Shown here one piece after another: positions 9,681-21,679 of a stretch of DNA of 64,000 bases. A program made the translations under genes and the position numbers. Numbering within the stretch: the stretch's first letter is position 1; each line of letters starts with the position of its first letter. The notes under the pieces were generated by a model. That model worked only from the letters and a program-made list of their open reading frames with translations, ran no database searches and was not told the DNA's origin. The stretch comes from Favolaschia claudopus (Eukaryota; Basidiomycota; Agaricomycetes; Agaricales; Mycenaceae). The DNA is taken from positions 248,001-312,000 of the forward strand of contig JAWWNJ010000069.1 in NCBI GenBank assembly GCA_037176885.1, written 5' to 3'.

Positions 9681-12434
9681 ATGGGCGACTCGCATCCGTT
9701 CCACAAGCTTCTTGCCACAGCAGCAGCTCTTTCATTTTCTCTATCATTCATTCCCTCCGCATTGGCATCTATTGGTCCAACCGCGGACCTCACCCTCGTT
9801 AATGTTGATGTGTCTCCGGACGGATTTTCGCGCTCGTATGTTGTCTGTATTCATCAGATTGAATCTCGTGCTTACGGTGAACCATTTGTTGTTTTTAGGG
9901 CTGTTACTGTCAATGGCATTGTGCCGGGGCCGGTAATTGTCGCGAACAAGGTTCGTTCTCTATTCGGCACGCGACCCCGTATCAGCATGAATTCAAATTT
10001 TCCCAAGGGCGACCAATTCAGCCTGAACGTTATCAACACCCTCACCGATGACACCATGCTTCTTAGCAGCTCCATTGTACGTCTCCATACCCCGATCTGT
10101 TGCGCATCCGACTTTTAATTTTCATTTGACTCGTCCAGCACTGGCGTAAGCTCTCGCGTGCCCAGCTTATTCATTTCGGCCCTTTGCTTACCACGGTCTA
10201 TCGTAGATGGTTTCTTCCAGAAGAATACCAGCTGGGCGGACGGGTAAGCGCTTCGCTGAGTGCATTCATCTCGACAATCGCTAACTCGTGAATCTATCAG
10301 CCCCACAGGCGTCAACCAATGCCCGATTGCAGCGAACAACTCTTTCGAGTATACGTTTGATACTGCTGACCAGGCAGGAACGTTTTGGTATCACAGCCAT
10401 TTGTGTAAGTCACACTGATTATTCCATGCTTTTGACACTACTCATTGTTTGTTGACTAGCCACCCAATATTGTATGCATTCATCTATCATGAATGGTGAA
10501 CTGACTGACCGACCAAACTCGCAGGCGACGGACTTCGCGGCGTGATGGTTGTTTACGACCCTGCTGACCCACATTTGAGCCTCTACGGTACATTGATTCG
10601 TTTTCTCACTTCAGTGACTCAGATAAAGCTCATTCTGCACCCACAGACGTTGACGATGGTAAATTGCCTTCAATCCGACATTTTGGTTGACCTCGAGGCT
10701 AACACGAGTCTTCTTTCAACAGACTCGACTATCATTACCCTCTCAGACTGGTACCATGACCCCGCACACAATCTCGGCAACGTTCCGACCCTCATATCAA
10801 CCCTCATCAATGGACTGGGTGGGTCCTGTTAATATTCGTCTATGATTCAGACTGACAAACCACCTTAGGACGATATGCCGGCGGTCCCACTTCCCAGCTC
10901 GCGGTCGTTTCAGTGACTCAGAACAAGCGCTATCGATTCCGCTTGGTGTCGATTTCTTGCGGTAAGACATTTCCGTCTAAATCGACTTTACGCTCAACGA
11001 GATCTCCAGACCCCAACTTCATCTTCACCATTGACGGGCATAATTTCACCATCATCGAAGTCGACAGCGTGAATGTCCAGCCTTTGGTCGTTGACTCAAT
11101 TCAAATTTGTGCGTTTTTTGTCTCTTCCCATCCATCATGCATGTTTCCTCATTCTATGCTCAGACGCCGGCCAACGTTACTCCTTCGTTCTCAACGCCAA
11201 CCAGGCTGTCGACAACTACTGGATCCGCACCGTCGCGAACGGCGGTACAGCCGGTTTCGACAATGGCATCAACTCAGCCATTCTGCGGTATGTTGGTGCG
11301 GATACAGTAGACCCTACAACGAACGCAACAACTGCCGCCGCCGCCCTCGATGAGACGAACCTCCATCCTCTCGTGTCGAGTCCCGTGCCCGGGACGCATA
11401 CCGTCGGCGCAGCGGACGTAGCGCTTAACTTGGTCATCACCCTCGATTTCACGACCTTCACGTTCCAAGTCAACGGTGCCGTGTGTGCCCCTCTATTCTG
11501 GCTTGACTTCTTGCGTTTGTTTATAATGCCACAGGAATTCATTGCCCCAACCGCGCCTGTCTTGTTACAAATTCTGAGCGGGGCGCATACCGCCGCTGAG
11601 CTCTTGCCCAACGGAAGCGTGTTCACTCTCCCGCCCAACTCTGTTGTTGAGCTCACCATTCCGGGTGGTACGCCTGGTGCCCCGCATCCTTTCCACTTGC
11701 ACGGTGTGAGTCCGATCATGTCCTTGAATGCAACCGAACTTGAACAACATTCTCAGCACAACTTCTGGGTTGTCCGTAGTGCCGGTAGCTCCACTTACAA
11801 CTGGGACGACCCCGTTATTCGCGATGTTGTGACGTGAGCTGCTCCGATGTTTTCTTTTAGTTCGAGCTAGAACTGACTTTTTCCTAGCACTGGCTCGGCT
11901 ACCACGTTTGTCTATCCCAGGTCTATATTTCTCCCTTTTGACCTCTTCACAGCGACAACACCACGATCCGCTTCGTCACTGACAACGCCGGCCCGTGAGT
12001 TGATCTATTTCCTTGTTGGCTCAACGCTGATCATCATCAATCGCATCAGTTGGTTCCTCCACTGGTAACTTTGCTTGCTCTTTGCGCCGATTTCAATCGT
12101 CTAACTTGCCTTCCCCTCCAGTCATATCGACTTCCACCTCGGTGAGTCATCCTCTACAGTGATAAGACCGATTTACTGACATTTCTCCCATCTTCCTTTA
12201 GAGATGTGAGTGCGGATTTTCCCGGGATGTCAGGTATTCTGACATAGTTTCGCTGTAGCGGCCTTGCCATCGTCTTCGCGGAAGACACGGATACGATCGC
12301 AAACTCTGTGCACCCCAGTACGTCTCTTCGATACAACATTTGTTTGATTCTCGATTAATCTTGTGCTAGGCGCCTGGGACACCCTCTGCCCCACTTACGA
12401 CGCGTTGACCTCGGCACAACTTGGTGGCTTGTAA
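9681..12434 (+). CDS. Laccase (multicopper oxidase), secreted
   Basis: Twenty-two exons: 9681-9835, 9899-9950, 10008-10076, 10139-10145, 10207-10243, 10301-10404, 10460-10471, 10525-10587, 10647-10658, 10723-10818, 10869-10961, 11010-11108, 11164-11480, 11535-11705, 11757-11833, 11888-11920, 11953-11994, 12050-12064, 12122-12141, 12202-12205, 12259-12317, 12370-12434; 533 residues. A signal peptide ends near SALAS. All four copper signatures are present: HWHGFFQ, WYHSHLSTQYCDG, HPFHLHGHNFWVV and HCHIDFHLEIGLA. The Cys and ten His ligands are complete. The residue ten after the type-1 Cys is Leu, as in class-2 laccases. It oxidises phenols with reduction of O2 to water. Several N-glycosylation sites (NNT, NAT). 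Exon 4 is 7 nt and exon 20 only 4 nt. Confidence 0.95.
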
Positions 12435-12789
12435 GCGGAGGGATCAAAATTGGACAGTCAGGGTCTCGGTACATCCTTTACAAAAGCTTTCTCAGAATTC
12501 CTTGGACACTTTTGAACACAATTCGGAACAATTTTAGTCGATTAATTGTATAAGATTTTAGTGGATAATTACACTGGGCTTTTGAGCTACTTAGCGTCTT
12601 CGCAAAAGGCATTAAAAAGGTTCGACGCGCAACGATATCAGTGATGTGATTAACAGAATACGAGTTCCATTTGAACTTACGGCAGTGCTCGGGTGTCTCG
12701 GCGAAGTTGGACTTCACGGGACCGCCCGAATTGTTGATTGCCGTCAGCGCTCGGCTCCCCGGCTCCCTTTTTTGAGTCAGCACGTATCG
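12435..12789. other. Spacer between laccase and F-box/LRR relic
   Basis: No gene. The open frame entering the relic starts at 12646, but its first 50 residues do not resemble the paralogue at 33-35 kb. Confidence 0.4.
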
Positions 12790-13988
12790 GTGGCTAAAGG
12801 GTATGCCTGGTACGATCCGCCCATTGAATTCCCTAAATTGGCAGAAGTTTTGGCTGGGCACGCTTTTTGCTCGCTTCGGATGCCCAATGCTGGACTTTTC
12901 CTCCCCGACTTGAGTGCAGTTCCAACCTTCGATTTTCTAGATATCGTGTGCGACCCGCATTTCCCAATCGACCTGTGCTCATTCCTCGGGCCATTATCCC
13001 CTCTAAAAAAGCTCGTTGAGTTCTCTTCTTATTCGCGATTTCCCATAATTACACAGCGCTTTGACGCGTGCACAATTACCACCCTCTCTATCAGTTTCAG
13101 ATCCATTCAATTCGATAGCACCCAACTCGAATTCATCACCTTCATAAACACATTCAACCTCTCTAAGCTCGAGCAACTCGAGCTAACCTGTGCCTTCATT
13201 GGTATAAAGGCCGAAAACAGGCTCATCAGCGTGCCTGAGGACTGGGAAGCTCCGCCCTTCCCCACTCTCCACACCCTTCGACTCGTGAAGATGGGAATTA
13301 CCCCAAAAACCTGGCTCTCATCCAGAGCCTCAGCCAAGAAATCACTACGCTCCAGCTCATCCACACCTCTGGAAACAAGCATTTGTTAACCCCGCTCCGT
13401 CAAGACGGTGGATGGCCATCGCTTTCATCCCTCACAGTGGAAACATACGATGACCCCTCCTGGCTTCCCCCATTTCTCGCCGCTCGTAGCGGAATCTCAA
13501 CTCTCACCATCTCCCCTGCCCTCCTTCCCATCGCCCAATGCATCACTTCCCCACTGGGACCGAACTCGACTCTCGATCTCCGCATCCTCTTCAACGGGCC
13601 CTCTTCGTCTTTCGCCGAGTTTGCCTCCCCCGCTCACACAGGCCGATTCTATTACGACGATGACCATCTCGGTATCTCGGACTTCGAATACACAGAAGTC
13701 CCTTTTATTATTTCCTCACGCTCATTCATCCACCCGACCTATTGGTATGGGGATGGATACAGCTCGTATCGGGACAAACTCGAGGAAAACCAGGAAATCA
13801 CGGAGGATTGGTATGCGGGGAATTTCAGCAAGATAGTTGCTGAGTTGGCGCGAACGAAGGGAGCATTGAGGGAGAAGAAGAGGGGAAACGCGAAGAGGAA
13901 ATCTTCAAGGCGAAGCTCGAAGGGTGGGAGACGGCACAGAAAAGGTTGTGTATTAAATTTGAAAGAGATGTTTGACTCTTATATGTGA
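12790..13988 (+). pseudogene. F-box/LRR protein relic, 5'-truncated and frameshifted
   Basis: Two open frames (to 13389, and 13383-13988) match the C-terminal half of the gene at 32981-35095. Shared features include LAEVLAGHAFCSLR versus LAELLAGSVVRSLR, PEDWEAPPFPTLHTLRLV versus PEEWEAPVFPRLRTLRLV, and PLRQDGGWPSL versus PLRRDCGWPAL. The frame shifts by one base at a run of C and A near 13298-13306. In the other frame, NLALIQSLSQEITTLQLI continues the homology. The F-box half is missing. The only GT-AG pair spanning the shift is 39 bp and would delete conserved residues, so splicing does not rescue it. A sequencing error at the homopolymer is the alternative for the shift, but not for the missing 5' part. 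Confidence 0.65.
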
Positions 13989-14163
13989 TGGTTTCCTGGA
14001 CACGGGTAGACGCGGTTTGAATCAAACGGGATAGAACTACTAGGTTCACAATCAGTCAGGGAGATTCCAAAGTACACGAGCAAAGACAAGCACCGCCGAA
14101 AAGCCCCATCTAGCAATCAATCGAATCCGGAAATCTTTCCTCTTCGCACGTATTTATATCTTG

Positions 14164-15806
14164 CTATGAGTTCGCCTACATGATAAATCATTGAGCAGAT
14201 TATCAAGGATAAATTAGGATGTACTTACCTTCGGCGGCAATTTCGCTACAGAATAAGTCCTCCCATCCACAAAGATCCTTTCAAGTGAAGGATGAGAGCC
14301 CAGACTCTGCATCAATTCTAACACATCGGACTCGGGAAACGTCTCATCCGTGTCGAGCTCCAAGTCGATGATGCAGGGAAAGAGCGAAAGGAATTGAATC
14401 AACGGGTTCGTGTGCCGGAGCGGTACGAGGTCCCTGTATTTTCCATGCATCTGGATTCTCTGTATCAGTGGGAAACGGTCTTGCGAGGCGGATAGATAGG
14501 GGGCAGTGCGATCTGCGAAACTCGATATCTCGCGATCGACGATGGAGAGGGAGATATGGAGTGGGCAGGTAGCGTGAAGGGGAGAGAGTCTCCGTAGGTT
14601 GGAGAGGGTAGGACGGATGAAGGATTCATGAAATGTCGTATCGTCCATCATCCACCAGATCAGAGATATCGAACGAATGGAAGGGAGTGCCGAGTGGGCA
14701 AGCAGGTGCTCGACCACAACAGGGATAGTGTGTAGGGATGTGAGTCGTTTCATGGGACGATTTAATTTGGATAGCTCGAAGTTCCGTGACCAGTGATGGA
14801 AATCAAGGTCGAGCGTCGTTAGATACGCAAGTCGGGCAGCAAACGCTAGGAAGATGTCCGCGTCCTCACCCTGGACTCTTTTGATGGAGAGAGAGGTAAG
14901 GTGCGGCGCTGCAGATGCAACGAGGGGAAGGATGTGTTGCCATATGAGGGTGTCGTTACCGAGGCGAGGAAGGGGAATCGACAAGGCGAGGGAAGTGAGG
15001 CGTGATTGGCGGAGAGCGGATAAGGTCCAATCAAGACCAGGAGGAAGAAGTAGGGTGGCAGAGTGGATCGTAAGGGATTTGAGTTGAATACGTTGGGTGA
15101 CTGCGGGTAGACGGATCGTGATCGTTCCCTGGGTAGAACTGCGTCGGAACTTTGAATTTGACGCAGATGTCGCGCGAGCAGGGAATATACGTCTCATCCA
15201 GCGAGGAATGAGAGAGTTGGATAGAACGAGGTCGTAAGTCTGGGCCATGTAAGTGCCATTGACCAACGTAAAGGATTCGCATCCTTTCGTTACGGTGCAG
15301 TTGAGCAGACCGCCAAACTCGAGCGCCCAATTCCCCAGTGCTTCGTCGGTCCCGGTAGACAGGCACATGGATAATTCCCAGTGATCGTCTCCGAATTCAA
15401 GTTTAACCGTTTTGACTGAAGATAGACGAGACATGAAGCACTGGAGCCTGTTCATATGCGCCACAATTTGACGCGTAGAGGCGCAGCTTGGATGCGGCAG
15501 CACGCATGTGATATCTTGGAGATCTAGAGAGTCAAGGCAGAGATATATGCGCAGCGCGGAAAGTGAATCCGGCCATCCGATGGCTATGGGTTTGGCATGA
15601 ATCGTAACGGATTTTGTCGCCAAGTCGATACCATGGCGGGAAAAGTAGACCGAAAGCGCAGGAAAATGTAGCCGTCGATTGAGCAGAGCCATGTAATACA
15701 GACTTTCTGGGGGGAATATCGATTGCTCGAAGATATGCAAGAGAAGCTCCTCTGGGAGATCCATTAAGCTGGCCAGAGGCTCGAAGTCTCGAAGATGACG
15801 TGGCAT
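14164..15806 (-). CDS. F-box protein with LRR-like C-terminal region
   Basis: Coding order 15806-14229 then 14175-14164 after a 53 bp intron whose donor is GTAAGT; the last exon adds Ala-Asn-Ser and TAG. 529 residues. An F-box-like N-terminus starts at about residue 15: LMDLPEELLLHIFEQSI, followed by YMALLNRRLHFPAL. The rest has irregular LRR-like strands (LTSLALSIPLP, LTSLSIKRV, LTTLDLDFHH). F-box proteins bind Skp1 and present substrates to the SCF ubiquitin ligase; these families are greatly expanded in mushrooms and substrates are mostly unknown. It is not closely related to the relic directly upstream. Confidence 0.75.
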
Positions 15807-16201
15807 TGTAGATCCACGGCTTGAATTTCAGCTAACAAAATTGTGCGGTTAGAGAAAGAGCGGGAATAACTTTCTGGATGCTTTATGTACCCGGTTTGAA
15901 CAAGGTTTGAACCAAGTCCAGCTCGAAGACGAGAGGAAGAGACAAGGAGCATTCGGCCGACCTCCCGACAATCAAATTCAAATTGCCGAACTGACTCATT
16001 GATCACGAGATTCCTTACCACGATCATGTGCTTGGCGACGTGGCTTTTCCCTGCTTTTCCTGAATCCTTTCCTTCCTTGTTCCCCTCTATCCCCGGCGCT
16101 ACTCAAGAATAGCCCTACAGCATCTTAACTTATCGTTTTCGAACACGCTTCGACTTCGCGTCAGCTTCTTTGGGTGCCTGGCGGAAGAGTCGAATTTGAA
16201 A

Positions 16202-16460
16202 TACTGTACTATTCCGACCAGTTGTTCACATAACGGGTAACGGCCGGCTGTGAACTGAACAATTTTGGTCTCCGTAACGCATAACAGCGACTTTTTCGGC
16301 CCAAAAAAGGCCAGAAAATGTCAAAATTTTCGCTCCGGCATTTGCCGGAGCACCATATATGGTAATTTTTGCTTGATTGCCGGCCGGTGAACAATGTTTC
16401 CAGTGAACAATTAGGCTAACGCGTAACGCCCAGTGAACAACCGGTCGGAATAGTACAGTA
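16202..16460. mobile_element. MITE with 26-28 bp terminal inverted repeats and TA duplication
   Basis: The left end TACTGTACTATTCCGACC continues AGTTGTTCAC. The right end is its reverse complement with one mismatch. The terminal TA at both ends (16202-16203 and 16459-16460) is read as the target duplication, so the element is 16204-16458 (255 bp). There is no coding capacity. TA targets and short TIRs fit a non-autonomous Tc1/mariner-type element. Internal inverted pieces (GCCGGCCGGTGAAC, CTCCGGCATTTGCCGGAG) give it a foldable body. It lies between the F-box gene and the 7TM receptor. Confidence 0.8.
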
Positions 16461-17160
16461 CTGGTCCCAGTTTAGATGCTGTAGAGGAATCATGGTCTAA
16501 GATATCTAGATGCAAGTTGAGCATCGCCGTGTACTATAGATGCTGGTAAATTCTGGTAAGTATACCTACCTCAACTCCATCATGTCAATAAAACTCACAG
16601 TCAAGACGTTCATCACCTCAGCGTCAATCTATCATTCCAGCCAACGCCGCAATCACAGGTCGAAGACATCCTTGGTTCATTCTCGCACTCGAACTGGATG
16701 CATAAAAATACAAAGGTGAATATCTCCCACCGGCAGAATTTCACAGAAAGGCACTGGAGTCCCGCCTCCACCGCTGGTCCCCTAAAAAATCACAGATCGG
16801 GCGCTTCCGACTTGTTTGAAATTGGCCTGTATCCATGTCTGTCTCCGTTCCTCATACTTCCTTATCGCACGATCATAAATCTGTCACTAGACGGCCTCGT
16901 ATGGCTAGTATACGTCGGAGTAAAGGTGCATGTGACAATGATCTAGCTGCTGGAGCGTTTCAGGTACCAAGTCCCCGCCGCGTGTAAAGCGTCTCTGTGC
17001 GGCAGTGCCGTCTCAAGAGGCATACTTCTCCCGTTATCACGTTCCTCTTCGTTTTCATCTCCCTTATACTCCCAGCGAGGCTAGCCCTCTTTTCCGCTCT
17101 CTTCGACGCTGCGGCTGCGTCGCCCCGCCCGCAATCTGAAGCTCTTCTCTTGGTATCATC
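16461..17160. other. Intergenic, upstream of the 7TM receptor
   Basis: No supported gene. A 60-residue open frame at 16997-17179 overlaps the receptor start in another frame and is hydrophobic, but lacks a coherent continuation. Confidence 0.4.
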
Positions 17161-18898
17161 ATGCTGGAGACGACGGTGACGCTCCCGGATGGCTCAGAGA
17201 AGCTCCTCCGATTGGAGTACGATAGCTCCAGCATAGTTCCTGGTGTAACGGTACGCTCATACATTCCATTTCTCTTCACAGTTGAACTAATTGAACGACT
17301 CTTAGGCTCTCGTTGTCATCTCATGCTTATCTCTCATTGCGGTGGTCGGCTTGCTCCTTGCAATAGCCGTGAGTCCTTCTTTCATCCTTTCATATCTGTA
17401 ACTCATCTGTATTTTTGCGCTCAAGATCTCAGCATTCAACACTCGCTCATCTCGCGACCAATATCTGTTCGTTCGCACCCATGTATGCCTTCAATTTCGC
17501 TTCAATACATCATATCTCAGCCATGAATTACGAAGGTCGCCGCCTACTTCCTCTCCCTTCTACTGAGCGACATCATACAAGCCGTAGGCTCAATCATGAA
17601 TGTCAAGTGGGTCCAGGAACGGGCAGTATCTGTCGGGGACGTCTGTACCATTCAAGGTTTTTCCAAATTCACCCACTCCTCGCATATCTACAAACCGATC
17701 TCCTCCTCTTACTCTGTACAGGTATACTAAAACAAACTGCCGACGTGGCCACGGCGTGGTGGACTCTCGTCATCGCAGCACACACCTTCTGCGTTCTCTT
17801 CCTGGATCTCAAACCCAATCGCATTGCGCTACTGGCGACGTTCGTAGGCGGCTGGGCGTTCATTGGAGCTACTGTGATACTTGGACCAGCTGCGTTAGAT
17901 ACAACGCGTCACGGCCCTTTCTGTGAGTACTAGCCGTCCTTTCGATTCGATCAACGTCATTTCTCCATTCTTATCATATACTAACGCGTTGCTCGGATAC
18001 ACAGTTGGTATCTCGGGATATTGGTGCTGGATTGCTCCAGCGTACCCGACTCCTCGGATTGTGTGCGTCTCCTCTACCTCACTTAGACTACTCATTCATT
18101 CGCCGCTTCAGACTCGATTATTTATTTGTGCGTCTATGCCTGCAAAGCACTTACACTAATTCTGTGCGCTGTGACTGACACAACTGTAGATGTTCGTCGC
18201 CGCTGCATTCAGCTTCCTTCTATACACGCTCGTGTTTCTTCGCTTGCGAGGAAACATCGTCATGGACCGCGGACGTGTCTCGTTCCACCGGACGGGCGTA
18301 AGCCTCGGGGTCAGTTCGTATCGAGGACAGCAGCTAGAAAATCGGACGTCGAGTATTTCTAAGAAGATGCTGTTGTGAGTAGTCCCTCGATTTTATCAAG
18401 GCATCGTGCTAATGAATTGTTGCTTGTAGATATCCGGTTAGTATATTGATTGGAATGCGAATCAGAATGAGTTGTGACCGCTTTTAGGTTGCATATACCA
18501 TTATGATCTTGCCCATCGCCGCGTCACGGTTTAGTTCTTTTGCTGGTCAGGATGTCCCCTTCGCAGTCACCATGTTCGCGTGAGTATTCTGTTCATTCTT
18601 TTTCTCACACTGAGCTATACTTGATTCTAGTGACGCTGTCTTCCTTCTCTCCGGCGTCGTCAACGTTGTGCTATTCGGCATGACTCGGAGGATACTCCCA
18701 TCAGACTCTGTCAATCTCGTGAAATGGATACGACGTCGATCTCAGCCACAATCGCAGTCCATGACGGGTGTCAGTGTCACCATTGAGTTGACGCGCGATT
18801 CGTTCCACCATCCGTCCACGGCTGGATCCTCTGATGAAACGAAAGAGGATGCAGAATCGAGAATTGGCATGGGCGAGAGGAAGGTGGGATCGATGTAA
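17161..18898 (+). CDS. Seven-transmembrane receptor-like protein (fungal GPCR, Git3-like)
   Basis: Eleven exons: 17161-17250, 17306-17368, 17426-17482, 17536-17656, 17722-17922, 18005-18062, 18112-18127, 18190-18374, 18430-18436, 18488-18579, 18631-18898; 385 residues. Seven hydrophobic spans are visible: ALVVISCLSLIAVVGLLLA, YFLSLLLSDIIQAVG, TAWWTLVIAAHTFCVLFL, LLATFVGGWAFIGATVIL, FVAAAFSFLLYTLVFL, VAYTIMILPIAA and AVFLLSGVVNVVLFG. A short outer N-terminus and a 90-residue Ser/basic cytoplasmic tail fit a GPCR of the nutrient/cAMP-receptor type. The YFLSLLLSD and WW patterns support this, but the subfamily call is an inference. Exon 9 is only 7 nt. The stop codon overlaps a GTAAGT, so a longer spliced tail is possible. 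Confidence 0.75.
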
Positions 18899-19101
18899 GT
18901 TTCATACTTATGCGTGTTCGGCATGTCTTGTAGCTTGTACTTGTACTGCTAATGGTTGTACCGAGTAATTGTAGAACTAGCTTCTTGGGATTGGGGTGGG
19001 TGCTTACATCCCACTCGAATATGTATGTACTTGTACAGCTAATTATCATATCGTGTCCTTCAGCGTCCTTCATTCGTTAAATGAGATACCTGACGTTTCA
19101 A

Positions 19102-19866
19102 TCATTTCTCCTCGTCCCTCGAGACCCGCAGGCTTGGTTTATCAACCCAATTATCTCCCAGCGGGATACCACGTGTTGCAACTCGTTTTTGTCTTACCCG
19201 CCGCTTCAGCCAAAAGGCTCCGATGGAGAGAAGAACAGCCGCCGCCAGCGCTCCAACAACTGTGCCTCCAATTATCGCACCCCGACGGAACGTGGGTACA
19301 TTATGACTATTTTCGCGTCGTCGGAATCAGAGGCTGGGAAAGTCAAAAGGCGTTTGATTTCGCACCTATAAATGACGTAGTCTAATTGTATAAACCAATC
19401 CTCGAGCTTGGGAGAAATACGGAGAATGTGGGGTGCGTCTGCCATGCTGGAGTTTGTCCACGCGAGCAGGATTTCGTCCGAGTGGGTGGTATTTGGGCGA
19501 CTGAACTCAAAGACGTCCGTCCCGTCTAGATTGAAAATGCAGTCCCCGAGTGTTGAGAGGTAGACGAACATCGCGCTCCCTGGATTGACAGATATGGGTC
19601 AAGGTTCTCTCACTGCACCGCCGGCTAAACGGATACGGACCTGTGAAGGGAATGACTATAGTCCCATCCGTTATGGTCGAAGTCCCGTTAAACAACTGTG
19701 AGGTGAAATCTGTGCTGCATTCTCCATCATCTGGACTGCAGCGTAGTATCGGCGCCTCAGTGTAGACAATCGACGGTGCTGTATCGTCCAGCGTGAAATT
19801 CGTCAACATGGCTTGAACGGCGACACATGAAAGAGCCAATGCCCCGAGACAGCCAGAGGATCGCAT
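19102..19866 (-). CDS. Single-pass membrane glycoprotein, unknown function
   Basis: Coding order 19866-19641, 19579-19366 and 19306-19102; 214 residues. The signal peptide (CLGALALSCVAVQA) is followed by an outer domain of about 135 residues with several N-glycosylation sites (NFT, NGT, NTT, NSS). Then comes one TM segment (IIGGTVVGALAAAVLLSIGA) and a basic cytoplasmic tail starting LKRRVRQKR. The layout is common among basidiomycete surface proteins of unknown role. A GTAAGA directly after the TM segment could be a donor, so the tail is uncertain. It is convergent with the 7TM receptor. Confidence 0.65.
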
Positions 19867-21679
19867 TCCAAAGACGAGGGAGCTGAGTGCAGGGGCACAA
19901 AAGTGGGGCCTTGATGACACATTCTCACTTCGAATATATATGCAGAATATCGTGGATATGGGAAGACCGTCTATGGGAATAATTAGGTGCGTTGGGAAGA
20001 ATTTTGGAATTCAACTTGCGTCATTTCACTGATCTTCCAATTGTCTTGGGAAAAACAAGTGCCAAGAGGGAGGAATTATAATGCCTCCTCTTGGACGAGA
20101 AGTTCAATGACATTCTCAAAGCTACTTCTACTCTTTTATATGTAATCAGGAGACCAACCTCGAATATTACGGCTCATTCATCATGCCTGTGGCTGGCTAT
20201 GTCTCGGCTAGACATAGCCAGTGATCCTGCTTGATCCCGCCCATTCCGGTTGATCCCTCCTGTCAAATTCGGCATTTGCCGCTCAACGAGGCCTTTTTCC
20301 TTTGACGTTGGAAATCCCGTCGTGCTTGAATCTCAAGAGATAATTAACTGTGATATCAAGTACGCCTGTCTGCTTCTCAGGCGGGAGATCTTTTGGTGGA
20401 CCTCGTGTTCAAGAACTTGCAACTGAATGAATGAGTTGAGTTGTTTTCCTTAAATTGACCAGATTGACCGAAAACCAGGGGAGTAAGATTCAGAATAGAG
20501 AGGAATTTCAAAATTCCTGCGCACAGTTCGTTGAAGAATGCTCGCAAACAGATTTTCGGAGAATATTGTGATTTAAGTTTTTTGAGGTCTGAAGTCTGAA
20601 CCGGCCGCGCAGCGCCGGAAAAAAATACCAAGGAGCGATATTTACCCAGATAATGAGGATCCCAGTGCTTTTTACTGTAGCACTCCTGTTGTGGGACATC
20701 TTGTTCAGTTGAAATCAGTTCACGGGTTGTTCCTAGCAACTATATTGATTGAAGGCAGTGTTATTCAGGACAAGAGTCAAGTATCTTTGCTTCAATGCAG
20801 CAGTAGTTCTCAGGGTGACTACACTGCTGAGAATCTAAAGCATGACTGCGAACATAGAGCGCTGAGAATGAAAATGATCCAAAGGTTGAAAGCGGCCCCG
20901 TTTAAAAATTTGAAGTTGCAAGGGCATTCTGATTTTGGGGAATTCTGGAAGTAGGAAACTGAGTTCTTATATTGATGATCTTGGGTGGCAGAATAATTGG
21001 CGGACTCGAAGAGGACCGGGGAACGACGAAAACGATTGTAAGGAGGTGCTCGGAAACGGTGAGAGCCACCGAATAAGCGCCCGTTAGCGCTCAAAGCCGA
21101 GGTGCCGTGTTACGAAAGCTTACGAATCTTGAATTCCATTCGCTGGGTCCTATGTTTTTTTTGGGAATTAACTCCGAGGGACATAGCCAGAAATCAAGAT
21201 GACCTACCATAAAGAGATAGGAAATCAAGATGCCGAATCGCTCTTTGCACAGACTCAGCGGCGTCTGACAGCGAGAAACCTGAGGTACAGAGTCTCTGGT
21301 ATTCATCAGAGGTCTCTCTTTTTTCTCTTTCTTTCTCTCTTTTTTCCCAACTTGAAAACTTGATTTTTTCATCGCAGCCACAGACATAGGACATAAGCCA
21401 ATATTACCGTGCAGTGATTCACAATTTGGTTCATCATCAATCGCATAAACGCTGGTCCGCGGTGACTACTGGTGGGAACATGTGGAGCGCGAAAGAGAGA
21501 CCTGAGAAAGTGCTCAGTGAAAGCGCATTTCAGCTAAGAACGATGGTACGGAGTTACGGGTACATTTATTATATTGGAAGCGGTGTAAGTGTAAGGAACT
21601 GATTGTACACGGGTCTGCGCAAGCTATACTGCAGGTTTTCCCATCGATGTTGACACATAGCTTGAATGATGACACAAGC
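19867..21679. other. Intergenic, no supported gene
   Basis: Low-similarity open frames only. Contains the hairpin at 20193-20221 and a T/C-rich run around 21310-21350. Confidence 0.5.
20193..20221. other. Perfect 12 bp inverted repeat
   Basis: CTGGCTATGTCT, loop CGGCT, AGACATAGCCAG. No adjacent gene or T-run explains it. Confidence 0.6.

Noticed and set aside
13287..13325. 39 bp GT-AG pair as an intron rescuing the F-box/LRR relic
   Set aside because: Too short compared with other introns here and it would remove residues conserved in the paralogue.
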